Shown piece by piece: positions 25,405 through 33,974 of a stretch of DNA of 49,713 nt. A model generated the notes under the pieces. That model was not told where the DNA came from. It worked only from the letters and a program-made list of their open reading frames with translations, and ran no database searches. The stretch comes from a bacterium (GTDB lineage Bacteria > Thermosulfidibacterota > Thermosulfidibacteria > Thermosulfidibacterales > B14-G1): contig JALUVF010000052.1 of NCBI GenBank assembly GCA_027020915.1, forward strand, positions 1 to 49,713. Direction: 5' to 3'. Positions within the stretch are counted from its first letter, which is position 1. The number at the start of each line of letters is the position of its first letter. The translations under genes were made by a program, and so were the position numbers.

Positions 25405-25440
25405 AAAGGGCCTCAGGAAGACATTTTTCTGAGGCCCTTT
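25405..25440. terminator. hairpin after comEA
   Basis: AAAGGGCCTCAG (25405-25416) and CTGAGGCCCTTT (25429-25440) form a perfect 12-bp stem with a 12-base loop. The T-run is short in both directions, so termination may be partial. Confidence 0.65.
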
Positions 25441-25512
25441 AAGTTACCATACTTCAGCTCCCCCATACCAAGCCCCCTTGCCCAGAAAAGCAACATTCTT
25501 TAGAAAGGCTCC

Positions 25513-27243
25513 ATGGGAAAGGGAGCCCCCACAAAGGAAAGAAGCTGGCCAGAATGGCTACTCCCTTTGGTGGTTTTCACTCTCCCCATATTACTGTACC
25601 TTCCCTCCCTGGGCCATGGATTCCTATGGGACGACTGGTCCATAATCTTCAGAGAGATAAAGAACCTCCAGGGCCTCTCCATCTATAAGCCGGGAGGGGT
25701 CTACTACCGGCCCGTCACCACCCTCACTTTTTTACTGGATCAGATGCTCTGGAAATCCAATCCCCTGGGATACCATCTGACCAACATTATCCTCCACGCC
25801 CTTAACACGTGCCTGCTCTTCGGGCTGATGGCTTCCATAATGGAGACCAAGGTAGAGGCCAGAGCCGCCAGAGGGTTGGCCATATTGCCGACCTTGGTCT
25901 TTGCCGCCTATCCCGTCCATGTTGAATCCGTGTCCTGGATAGCCGGCAGAACGGACTTAGTGGTCACTTTCTTTGTGCTCCTGGCCTTCTTTTCATATCA
26001 CCTCTACAGGGTGACCGGGAATGCCAGGGGACTGATCCCCACCTTCCTCTTTTTTCTCCTGGCCATGGGATCCAAAGAGACAGGGGTCATACTCCTCCCT
26101 CTCATCTTCTTATGGGAGCTCTTGGTGGCACCTTCCCTTTACGGCACAAGGGACAAAAAGGCCCTCTTCACCACCCTGTTCATGGGCATGGGGCTCGCTC
26201 TCTACATTACCAGCCGTCTTCCCGGTATCGAAGGCTATACGGGAGGCATGAAAACCCTCGCCCTTGCTCCCCTCGTCAGGGCTCTGGGGTTCTATATCAG
26301 ATACCTTTTCATCCCCCATCCTATCCTCAATTACATCCCCCACATACCCCAGGGAGGCCTTTACTCAGCCGTGGGCTTACTGTGGCTGGTGCTCCCCCTC
26401 CCGGGAATGCTCTTTTTATCAAAAGAACCCTGGTGGCTCAGGGGAACCATCCTTTCCATGTTCATGACCTCCCTGGCCATTTTGCCCTCCCTGGCCCTCA
26501 TCGTCCTGGGAATTGGAGCCACCCCATTAGCCTTGAGGTATCTCTACCTCCCCTCCCTTTTCTTCTCCCTGGCCCTGGCCTTCATCCTGGTTCCAGCCCT
26601 GGGGCTCCTGGACTCCCGCCCCAGGAGCGTGGTGATCGCCGGATTCGCCATTCTGGTTCTCCTCGCACCCATCACCATCCATGCCCAGCACACCTGGAAA
26701 GACGATCTCACCTTCTGGAAGAAGGCCGTACAACTGGCCCCAGACAACGCCATCCCCCACAACCAGTATGGGTTGGCCCTGGCAAAGGAGGGAAAGGTCA
26801 AAGAAGCCCAGGAAGAATTTATCAAAGCCATTAAAGCCCCAGACATCCAGGCCTATCCATGGGAGAAGAGCAAAATATACGTGAACCTGGGGCGAGCTCT
26901 TTTCCAGCAGGGGGAATACTCAAGGGCCATGATGGCATTGAACCTGGCCACGAAATTCGATCCAGCCAACAAGAGCCCCTACTGTTATAAAGCCGACATC
27001 TATCTGGCCATCTATAGATCTAGAAAGAAAGAAACCTTACTGAAGCAAGCCTACCGATCCTTAAAAAAATGTATATCCTCCTTACCAACTCCAGCCCGAC
27101 TTCTCTTAGCTGCCAAGCTGGCACTCTCTCTTAATAAAAAAGAAGAAGCTGATAACTTGCTAAGGAAGCTGATCCTTCAATATCCCTCCAGCAGGGAAGC
27201 CAGGCTCATTGTGAACTCCAGCTCAAACACAGAAAGCCGATAG
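25513..27243 (+). CDS. GT-C-type membrane protein with C-terminal TPRs
   Basis: 576 residues. After a short start there are about ten hydrophobic helices up to roughly residue 400. The loop after the first contains FLWDDWSII, the acidic pair typical of GT-C (PMT/TMTC-like) enzymes, and AAYPVHVESVSWIAGRTD resembles the TMTC luminal motif. The last 170 residues form tetratricopeptide repeats (AQEEFIKAIK; IYVNLGRALFQQGEYSRAMMALNLA). Such proteins use polyprenyl-linked sugars to modify proteins outside the membrane. The donor and target are unknown. It ends four bases from the 3' end of the similar protein on the other strand. Confidence 0.75.
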   Translation: MGKGAPTKERSWPEWLLPLVVFTLPILLYLPSLGHGFLWDDWSIIFREIKNLQGLSIYKPGGVYYRPVTTLTFLLDQMLWKSNPLGYHLTNIILHALNTCLLFGLMASIMETKVEARAARGLAILPTLVFAAYPVHVESVSWIAGRTDLVVTFFVLLAFFSYHLYRVTGNARGLIPTFLFFLLAMGSKETGVILLPLIFLWELLVAPSLYGTRDKKALFTTLFMGMGLALYITSRLPGIEGYTGGMKTLALAPLVRALGFYIRYLFIPHPILNYIPHIPQGGLYSAVGLLWLVLPLPGMLFLSKEPWWLRGTILSMFMTSLAILPSLALIVLGIGATPLALRYLYLPSLFFSLALAFILVPALGLLDSRPRSVVIAGFAILVLLAPITIHAQHTWKDDLTFWKKAVQLAPDNAIPHNQYGLALAKEGKVKEAQEEFIKAIKAPDIQAYPWEKSKIYVNLGRALFQQGEYSRAMMALNLATKFDPANKSPYCYKADIYLAIYRSRKKETLLKQAYRSLKKCISSLPTPARLLLAAKLALSLNKKEEADNLLRKLILQYPSSREARLIVNSSSNTESR

Positions 27244-27247
27244 AATA

Positions 27248-29545
27248 TCAGTCCTGTTTTAGTTTTTCATATAACTTCCAATATTTCAAAGCTTCCTCTT
27301 TCCTTCCCAATTTCTCATAAACCTTTGAAAGGTTGTAATAGGCATCCCTGTTCTTGGCATCTAGTTTTACGGCCTCAGAATAATGCTTCTCAGCAATTTT
27401 GAAATTTCCGATAGCAAAATAGCAGTTACCTAGATTGACATTAATCCTAGACTTCTTCTTGGGATCATGTGTAAGATAGCAAGCCTTTTTGAGATTTCTT
27501 ATGGCTTCCTCAATCCTGAAGAGCTTGAAACAGGACAATCCTATCTTTTCATAGACTTCCGGAGGGGTCCTGTCCCCAACTATAGATAAGTACCTGGTCA
27601 GTAAGGACCAGGCTTTCCGGAACTCCCCTGCTTTATAGTCAATCATACCCAGTTGATAAAGAGCTGAATCAAAGTCTTTGTCAAAGGATATTGCTTTCTC
27701 GAAACAACTCTTCGCTTTACTCATCTCACCCATCTTCTTGTAAACCAACCCCAAATTATACCATACATTTGGGGACCTGGGATCTAAGCTAATAGCCTTT
27801 TCCAAGACCACCATGGATGACTTGTAGTCTTTAAGCCCCTCGGACAGGAGAATCCCCAGATCCGTCTCTGCTTTTAAGTTGACCTCATAAACAGAAATAA
27901 CTCTTTTTATTTCCTCTTTAATCTTGTTTAAAACGTGTTTATTATCGTGGTATTTCTCTATTAACTTCTCTATATCTGTCCATGGTCTATAATATCTTAT
28001 AAGCTTTAATTTCTTTTCTTTCATCAGCTTATCATTAACAAAAAGCACTGTCACCTCATCGAAGAAAACAAGCTTCCAGCTCTTATTCTTATCCAGATAC
28101 TTGGGGATAGTTGATCCAGTTTTCTCAATAACCATATTGATATTATATTCATCCGCCAGTTCCTCGAAAAGCTTTTCATCCTTGTAAACCATCCTGTAAA
28201 GCCAGTAGAAATCCGCCGGATAGACTGTGGGAGTACGCCCATCAATGAACACTCTGCATTGAGGATACAGATTCCAGATCAAAAACCCACCGTAGCCATA
28301 TTTATTGAACATATTGCCTCTGAGCCCCTTTTCTTTAACAAATTTGACCACACCATGAGGATAGTTCCTGGAAACAGCTCTCCCCAACTCAGGGTTATTT
28401 ATCCTAGCAGGAAGAAGCCTGAAAACCAGGAATATAAGGGGAAAAACGAAAATCAATAAAGAAAAAACCCTCCGGAATCCCCCTGGAAAGTCCTCCCGGA
28501 ACCACGAGTAGAGACAGGCTATAGTAGGCACCAAAATCAGGCTAGCCAAGGCAGCAAAACGAACGTATTTCAGTGAAAGATACAGAGCCAAAGCGAAGAC
28601 CAAAACATGGGCAACCACGCCTAGTCTTCCTTTGAAAATGTTTACACACAGCAGCACAAATGTAACCCAGAAGAGAAAACAGAGCAAACCTACTCTGGAA
28701 AACGGGTTTAAAACAAAAAGATTATAAGGATTCATTCTATGCCACTCTGCTATATACTTGGTGGCTTGGGCCCCCATTCCCCGGTGGGAAAGGAGAGCAA
28801 ATATGACATATTTGAAGCCATAAGGATTACAAAGAGTAGACAAAACCAACAAAGCCAAAACCAGCCCTATCCTCTTTACCGTTAAGTCTTTGAAGATATC
28901 CTTAACCTGCCAGTTCCACCTCTCAGCTAGAACACCTGCCAAAAAAGCACCGATCAAAAAGGGACCCACAACGAAGCTACCATGAGTATTGACCCACAAT
29001 ATATACACTACAACCAGAGCTATAATTTGCCATATTCTCCCTCGAACAAGAAACAAATGGAAGAGATACATAAACAATACTAACCAGAGAAAAGCCAACA
29101 AGTGAGGCCTGACCATGAACCTGACCTGAGTCACTCCTAAAGCTAGAAACAGGAGACCAAAGGTAAAGCAATATTCATGCACAAAGAGAGAGAGCAGTTT
29201 ATACAAGAAAAAGAATATGAGCAGGGCAACAAGGACCTTGAAAAGCACCAGGCCATAAAAACCACCGACCTTGTAAATGCCATATTCTATCACCTGGAAA
29301 AGCCACGCCAGATCTATCCAGGGCGTTCCGGCTCTGGTGAAAGAAAAAGGGTCCACCCGAGGGATAGCATGGTGTTGAAAAATCCATCTACCTGTAGCCA
29401 GGTGCCACCAGGGATCGAAAGTGCGAATGGGCCCAAAAGCCGCAATTAAAACAACAAAAAAGAAAAACAAGAAGATAAAAAAACTGAGCCCTACACGAAG
29501 CAATGGCTTTTGCGATACAGAAGATGCCGATTGTTTTACAGTCAT
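27248..29545 (-). CDS. large GT-C-like membrane protein with TPR tail
   Basis: 765 residues. The N-terminal half has about ten membrane helices. A conserved first loop (RTFDPWWHLATGRWIFQHH then PRVDPFSF) and a later NPYGFKY are features of a family of large membrane proteins with GT-C character. A soluble part follows, with VFIDGRTPTVYPADF. The last 250 residues are tetratricopeptide repeats (VWYNLGLVYKKMGEMSKAKS and similar units). It lies 117 bases downstream of the pilin gene on the same strand, so modification of pilin or surface glycan is possible. It is less GC-rich than flanking housekeeping genes. Function is inferred from architecture. Confidence 0.7.
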   Translation of the reverse strand: MTVKQSASSVSQKPLLRVGLSFFIFLFFFFVVLIAAFGPIRTFDPWWHLATGRWIFQHHAIPRVDPFSFTRAGTPWIDLAWLFQVIEYGIYKVGGFYGLVLFKVLVALLIFFFLYKLLSLFVHEYCFTFGLLFLALGVTQVRFMVRPHLLAFLWLVLFMYLFHLFLVRGRIWQIIALVVVYILWVNTHGSFVVGPFLIGAFLAGVLAERWNWQVKDIFKDLTVKRIGLVLALLVLSTLCNPYGFKYVIFALLSHRGMGAQATKYIAEWHRMNPYNLFVLNPFSRVGLLCFLFWVTFVLLCVNIFKGRLGVVAHVLVFALALYLSLKYVRFAALASLILVPTIACLYSWFREDFPGGFRRVFSLLIFVFPLIFLVFRLLPARINNPELGRAVSRNYPHGVVKFVKEKGLRGNMFNKYGYGGFLIWNLYPQCRVFIDGRTPTVYPADFYWLYRMVYKDEKLFEELADEYNINMVIEKTGSTIPKYLDKNKSWKLVFFDEVTVLFVNDKLMKEKKLKLIRYYRPWTDIEKLIEKYHDNKHVLNKIKEEIKRVISVYEVNLKAETDLGILLSEGLKDYKSSMVVLEKAISLDPRSPNVWYNLGLVYKKMGEMSKAKSCFEKAISFDKDFDSALYQLGMIDYKAGEFRKAWSLLTRYLSIVGDRTPPEVYEKIGLSCFKLFRIEEAIRNLKKACYLTHDPKKKSRINVNLGNCYFAIGNFKIAEKHYSEAVKLDAKNRDAYYNLSKVYEKLGRKEEALKYWKLYEKLKQD

Positions 29546-29580
29546 ATATTAAACAACCTCAATAAATATAACATAAATAA

Positions 29581-29603
29581 CCGGCGAGAAAATATCTCGC
29601 CGG
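29581..29603 (-). terminator. hairpin terminator after the first pilin
   Basis: CCGGCGAGA (29581-29589) and TCTCGCCGG (29595-29603) form a 9-bp stem with a 5-base loop. On the minus strand a T-rich stretch (TTATTTATGTTATATT) follows, 36 bases before the next gene, so read-through could still supply it. Confidence 0.7.
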
Positions 29604-29662
29604 CCTAGCATAAAACAAGATCTCTTCAAAGAACCTAACAGCGAAAGTTTCACACCACCTAA

Positions 29663-30199
29663 CTAGAATCCACTACCGTGTTGCTGTATCTCGGGATCCT
29701 CATCAGTGCAATAGAAAGTGACATATGTGTTATCGCCATCCAGATCCCCCCGAGCCTGAATTAGGATATCATCATTACCATCGGTAGCTGTAACATTGCT
29801 AGCATCAGTAATGGAATTTGTGGGAACCGTTGTACTGTTAGCTCCCACACCATAAGAGTATCTTACCTTGCCAGCAGGCTTAAAACCAATAGTATCAAAT
29901 CCATATCCACTGGCACCGCCATCGCCCCAATTCACTGCATTTCCATTTGCCACGGCACTCTGACCAGGATCCCAGTCGGCTAGCACATACTTATCATGTT
30001 CAGCAGCGTAGGCTTCCTCGGCTGTCCTAATTGCTCCAATATTGGTTTTGGCCTCTGAGGTTTTGGACTTCATCTGGAACTTCCGGTACTGAGGAATAGC
30101 GATGGCCGCCAGAATAGCGATGATGGCCACGACAATCATGAGCTCGATAAGGGTGAAACCTTTGCTCTTTTTCCTCATTTCTCTGTACTTGATAATCAT
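29663..30199 (-). CDS. pilA: type IV major-type pilin
   Basis: 178 residues. The prepilin leader ends in KKSKG and PilD would cut before Phe15 in GFTLIELMIVVAIIAILAA; Glu5 of the mature chain is present. The C-terminal domain carries GDLDGDNTYVTFYCTDED, an acidic loop common in pilins of sulfate- and metal-reducing bacteria, and lacks a clear disulfide pair. GGAGGAG seven bases upstream supports the first ATG; Met8 would leave a seven-residue leader. Pili serve twitching, adhesion or DNA uptake. It follows a paralogous pilin gene 121 bases upstream. Confidence 0.93.
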   Translation of the reverse strand: MIIKYREMRKKSKGFTLIELMIVVAIIAILAAIAIPQYRKFQMKSKTSEAKTNIGAIRTAEEAYAAEHDKYVLADWDPGQSAVANGNAVNWGDGGASGYGFDTIGFKPAGKVRYSYGVGANSTTVPTNSITDASNVTATDGNDDILIQARGDLDGDNTYVTFYCTDEDPEIQQHGSGF

Positions 30200-30320
30200 A
30201 ATCTCTCCTCCTTTCTTCTAATCCTCACTTCTCTTCTAGCAGCTCTTCTGCCCTTTAACTTCCCACCTTCTCACCTTCTTAAAAGCTTAACCTTCTCCCC
30301 TTCACCACCTCCTTTCCCTG

Positions 30321-30860
30321 TCAATATTTTTCAGGATTAGCATCTTTGACCTCGCCAGGGGGCTCGTCAGTCAGGTACAGTTTTGAGTAGGCTCCATCAC
30401 CATCCACATCTCCCACCGCCATGATGCATATATCTTGTTTCCCAGAGCTGGGACTTCGGCCCTGTTCTCCATCGGTAATGGAAGTGTCTCCATTTCCTCC
30501 CAGCCACGTGGCAGAAACCGTGTCAGCAGGGTATCCGTCCACAGCATACTTGAACCTTTTCTTACCTCTGGGCTTAAATCCAATGGACTTAAAGCCGGAA
30601 TTTTCATTCCACGTCCTGGTGCCCACGGGGCCCGGTGTCCAACCTGGAGGATTCCAGCTACAAAGAACGTATCTTTGATGTTCCGCTTCATAAGCCTCCT
30701 CACATGTTCTTATGGCATCCAAGTTGTGAAACGCTTCAGACCGAGCAGCCCGATATTTGAAGCCCCTGTATTTAGCAAACGCCACCATGGCCAAAATCCC
30801 CACAATAACTATCACCACCATCAATTCCAACAAAGTAAACCCTCTATTTCTGTTTTTCAT
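30321..30860 (-). CDS. second type IV pilin
   Basis: 179 residues with a short leader MKNRNRG cut before FTLLELMVVIVIVGILA; mature Glu5 is present. It is a paralogue of the gene at 29663: both share NLDAIRT/NIGAIRT, EEAYxAEHxxYVL, GFKSIGFKPRGK/GFDTIGFKPAGK and GDVDGDGAY/GDLDGDNTY. This copy has three cysteines (CEEAY, LCSW, DICIM), so a disulfide is possible. It may be an alternative major pilin or a minor pilin. It lies between a PilR-like regulator and the first pilin, on the same strand. Confidence 0.9.
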   Translation of the reverse strand: MKNRNRGFTLLELMVVIVIVGILAMVAFAKYRGFKYRAARSEAFHNLDAIRTCEEAYEAEHQRYVLCSWNPPGWTPGPVGTRTWNENSGFKSIGFKPRGKKRFKYAVDGYPADTVSATWLGGNGDTSITDGEQGRSPSSGKQDICIMAVGDVDGDGAYSKLYLTDEPPGEVKDANPEKY

Positions 30861-30902
30861 CCTTCCCTCCCGGTTCGGTCTTCAAAATACCATAAAGGTC
30901 TT

Positions 30903-30916
30903 GCTGCACAATAGCC
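30903..30916 (-). promoter_or_regulatory. possible -24/-12 element before the pilins
   Basis: On the minus strand GG (30916-30915), ten bases and GC (30904-30903) match the invariant spacing of sigma-54 promoters, about 43 bases upstream of the second pilin's ATG. The flanking bases fit poorly (AGGCTAT...CAGC versus TGGCAC...TTGC). The adjacent PilR-like protein lacks sigma-54 contacts, so support is weak. Confidence 0.3.
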
Positions 30917-30979
30917 TTGAAAGAAAAAAAGAGTGACAAAAAGTGTCAGTTCAAAGGAATTAATGGAAAAGACCTATCC

Positions 30980-32284
30980 TCAGCTTTTTATGCCCAGCTT
31001 TTTCAGTCTGTATCTAAGAGATCTGAATGATATCCCCAGGATCTCTGCAGCCTTTGTTTGAACTCCCCCGGCCTCTTTGAGGGCCTTTATTATCATATCT
31101 TTCTCCACACTTTCAAGGAGCTCATCTAGAGTTTCCCCTCGATCACCCTTAAGGCCGGGAGGGAGGAGATCCTCATGGAGCACCTCCTTTCGGGTGAGGA
31201 CCACGCAACGCTCCACCAGACTCTCCAGTTCCCTCACGTTCCCCGGGAAAGAGTATCCCTCTATGACCTCCAAAAACCCGGGGGTGAAGCCTGCAATCTG
31301 CTTCTCATACCTCCGGGAAAACTCTACGATGAACCTGTTGAGCAGATAGGGTATATCCTCCCTCCTCTCCCGCAGGGGTGGAACCCTCACCTCCAGGTTC
31401 TTCAGCCTGTAGTAAAACTCCTCTATGAGCCGTTCCCTTTCCACCAAGTTAGAGGGAGACTCCTCCACGGAGAAGACACACCTCACATCCGCCTCTTTCA
31501 CCTCCACGCTACCGGGCACCCTGTAGATCCCCTCCTCCATCAGGGAGAGAAGCCGGGACTGAACATGGGCGGGGAGGTTCTCCACTTTACCCACATACAG
31601 GGTCCCCCCCTGGGCCAGCTCCACCAGCCCTCTGCCCTCCTCACCTCCCGAGATCCTTCCGAAGATCTCCTCCTCTATTCCGTGGGAGACACCTCCAGGG
31701 AGTTCCAGTTTCACAAAAGGTTTATCCCGCCTGGGGCTCTTCTCATGGAGGACCCTGGCCACAAGGGCTTTCCCCGTACCCGTCTCTCCCACTATGAGGA
31801 CGGGAACCCCGGCAGGAGCCAGCCTCTCCACAAGCCTCTCCACATCTTTGATGGCCCCACTCTTTCCCAGAGAGGCCAGGGGCCTATCCTCCTCCACGGG
31901 AGGCTTATGGAGGTCCATCTGCTTGAAGGCGAGCTTCACCAGGGCGTCAAAATCGGAGATCTTGAAGGGCTTGGTGATGAAGTCGAAGGCCCCCAGTTTC
32001 ATGGCCTCCACGGCCCTCTCTATGGTACCGTAAGCGGTGATCATGAGCACCACGCTTCCGGGGTAGCGCTTCTTGGCCTCCCTGAGAATCTGGATGCCAT
32101 CCCCATCGGGCAGCTTTAAATCCAAAATAAAGAGGTCAAAGGGTTCCTCCTCCAGCTTCCGGAGGGCTTCATACATGGAAGCCGCCGTGTCGCAGTATAT
32201 CCCCTGTCTTCGGAAGTGGATCTTGATGACGTTCCTGATGCTCCTCTCGTCATCCACCACTAGGACTCTGTAGTGCTTAGCCAT
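30980..32284 (-). CDS. PilR/NtrC-like response regulator with degenerate AAA+ domain
   Basis: 434 residues. A receiver domain (1-120) has Asp11, Asp12, the phospho-acceptor Asp55 (LFILDLKLPDGDG) and Lys105. The central AAA+ domain keeps Walker A GETGTGKA (166-173) and the late VRVPPLRERREDIPYL and FPGNVRELESLVER motifs. The sigma-54-contacting GAFTGA is absent: residues 209-217 read GRISGGEEG. Walker B is GGTLYVGKV (226-234) instead of GGTLFLDEI, losing both acids. A Fis-type helix-turn-helix ends the protein (TKAAEILGISFRSLRYRLK). It overlaps the kinase gene by eight bases. Sigma-54 activation seems unlikely; a HupR- or TyrR-like mode is possible. Confidence 0.9.
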   Translation of the reverse strand: MAKHYRVLVVDDERSIRNVIKIHFRRQGIYCDTAASMYEALRKLEEEPFDLFILDLKLPDGDGIQILREAKKRYPGSVVLMITAYGTIERAVEAMKLGAFDFITKPFKISDFDALVKLAFKQMDLHKPPVEEDRPLASLGKSGAIKDVERLVERLAPAGVPVLIVGETGTGKALVARVLHEKSPRRDKPFVKLELPGGVSHGIEEEIFGRISGGEEGRGLVELAQGGTLYVGKVENLPAHVQSRLLSLMEEGIYRVPGSVEVKEADVRCVFSVEESPSNLVERERLIEEFYYRLKNLEVRVPPLRERREDIPYLLNRFIVEFSRRYEKQIAGFTPGFLEVIEGYSFPGNVRELESLVERCVVLTRKEVLHEDLLPPGLKGDRGETLDELLESVEKDMIIKALKEAGGVQTKAAEILGISFRSLRYRLKKLGIKS

Positions 32285-33809
32285 CTCTCATCTCCCCTCT
32301 GGGCAACACTACCGTCACTATGGTCCCTTCTCCTGGCCTGGAGTCAAGGAAGATCTTTCCTCCATGTTCCTCCACTATCCTCTGACATATGGAGAGACCC
32401 AACCCCACCCCCTGGGGCTTGGTAGAGAAGAAAGGACGAAACACCTCGGTCAACAGCTCCTCTGGAATGCCCTCCCCCCAGTCCTGGACCGAAACCATCA
32501 CCTCGCCTTCCCCCCCTTCCCCGAGGTAAACCCTGATTCCGCGCTCCCTGGTGTCCGCCTCTACAGCGTTCTCCAGGAGGTTCCTGAAGACCCTCTCCAG
32601 GTGCACCCTGTGGCCCACCACCCTGGGGGAATTGGAAGTCCCTTCCAGCTCCACCCTCCCCTTGAATCCGGACCTCTCCACCAAAGCCCTAAGGAGTTCC
32701 CCCAGATCCACCACCTCTTTTCTCCTAGACCCCACAGTGGGAGAGGCAAAGATGAGAAAGTCCGTGATCAGGGCATCAAGACGCTCGGTCTCTGTGGTGA
32801 TGATACCTATGAGCTCCTCGAAGTCCCCGTCCTTACAGCTCACCCCTTTAAGAATGTCGGCCGCTCCCTTTATGGCCCCCAGGGGGTTCCTCAAATCGTG
32901 GGCCAGGTCGGCCGACATACGTCCCAAAAGGGCCAGAAACCGAGAGCGCCTCTGTTCCTCCTCCATCCTCTTCACATTGGTGAGGTCCGTGAATATCATG
33001 AGCCTGGAGCCCTGGGCAAAGGGGACAAGGGTATAACCTATGGGGATCTTATGGCCACCCTCCCTCACCAACTCTCCCTCCATCCTCTCCACCGCCTCTG
33101 CCCCTATCTCTTTCAAGAAAGGGAAGAAACGAAGGGCCGGCTCCTCCTCCGCCTCTATCCCCATGAGTTCCCTGGCTCTGGGGTTCACCGCCCTGATAAG
33201 GCCCGCCTCATCAATAACCACCAGGCCAGCAGGGATGTAGTCTGCCACTGTCCTGTAGAGGGCCCGCCACTTCCTCGCCTCCTCCCTCTCCTTCTCCGCC
33301 AGAACCACGTCCCTCCTGAGAATAAAAGAGGCCACCATGACCACAGAGAAAGAAAAGAGGTGGAGGACCATGAAGAGCCAGGACTCTTTATTGGCCATGG
33401 AGATCCCTGTGAAGATGGCCACGACCAGAGCATCCAAGAGGGCCACCTGGTAGAAGGGTAGCACCAATCCACCCATGAACAGGGGAAAGAGGTAGAAGAT
33501 GCTGAAGGGCACCCCGGTGAGAGGATAGAAGGTGTACAGGTAAGAGATGACCAGGGTGTCTGCCAGAAAGTGTAGAAGAAGGAACCTGTCCCTCTCCTCC
33601 ATTCTCATGAGGAGAAGCCCCCCCAGCAAATAGAGCACAAATATGAGATAAAGGGCCAGAAGCTTGGTGAGCCACTGGGGATGGTGGGAAACGAAGTAGA
33701 TGAAGGAGACGGCTATGGCCAGGACAACGAAGAACCTGGCCCACAGATAGCTATAAAGAGCCTCCCTTATACCCTTACCAGGGTCCAACTCTTCCCGGGC
33801 TATTGACAT
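32277..33809 (-). CDS. PilS-like membrane sensor histidine kinase
   Basis: 510 residues. Five or six N-terminal membrane helices (to about residue 170), a PAS domain (YIPAGLVVIDEAGLIRAVNP), then the dimerisation domain with the phospho-accepting His in DLAHDLRNPLGAIKGAADIL. The ATPase domain has N box RNLLENAVEA, G1 DWGEGIP, F box PFFSTKPQG and G2 GLGLSICQRI. The layout matches PilS. The gene is first in a two-gene operon with the PilR-like regulator, next to two pilins, so it likely senses pilin or surface signals. GGAGGGGAGG precedes the ATG, which overlaps the tRNA promoter on the other strand. Confidence 0.92.
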   Translation of the reverse strand: MSIAREELDPGKGIREALYSYLWARFFVVLAIAVSFIYFVSHHPQWLTKLLALYLIFVLYLLGGLLLMRMEERDRFLLLHFLADTLVISYLYTFYPLTGVPFSIFYLFPLFMGGLVLPFYQVALLDALVVAIFTGISMANKESWLFMVLHLFSFSVVMVASFILRRDVVLAEKEREEARKWRALYRTVADYIPAGLVVIDEAGLIRAVNPRARELMGIEAEEEPALRFFPFLKEIGAEAVERMEGELVREGGHKIPIGYTLVPFAQGSRLMIFTDLTNVKRMEEEQRRSRFLALLGRMSADLAHDLRNPLGAIKGAADILKGVSCKDGDFEELIGIITTETERLDALITDFLIFASPTVGSRRKEVVDLGELLRALVERSGFKGRVELEGTSNSPRVVGHRVHLERVFRNLLENAVEADTRERGIRVYLGEGGEGEVMVSVQDWGEGIPEELLTEVFRPFFSTKPQGVGLGLSICQRIVEEHGGKIFLDSRPGEGTIVTVVLPRGEMRDG

Positions 33810-33831
33810 GCCTCCCCTCCAGGCTTATATA
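33803..33831 (+). promoter_or_regulatory. strong promoter of initiator tRNA
   Basis: TTGACA (33803-33808), a 17-base spacer and TATATA (33826-33831) precede the tRNA by 13 bases. The -35 box overlaps the start codon of the divergent kinase gene (33809-33807) and the spacer covers its ribosome site. Confidence 0.75.
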
Positions 33832-33844
33832 AAGGGGCGCCTAA

Positions 33845-33921
<77 letters not shown>

Positions 33922-33974
33922 TTTTTCACCCCTTCCTCATCCAACTCCGGGAGCCCAGGAACAGGAATAGGGCC

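Noticed and set aside
30200-30320. GG-N10-GC matches upstream of the first pilin
   Set aside because: Several overlapping matches fall in a purine-rich low-complexity leader, so they are expected by chance.
31175-33461. Long plus-strand frames opposite the PilR/PilS-like pair
   Set aside because: Antisense to two coupled genes whose domains are recognisable throughout; no start signal or protein family.
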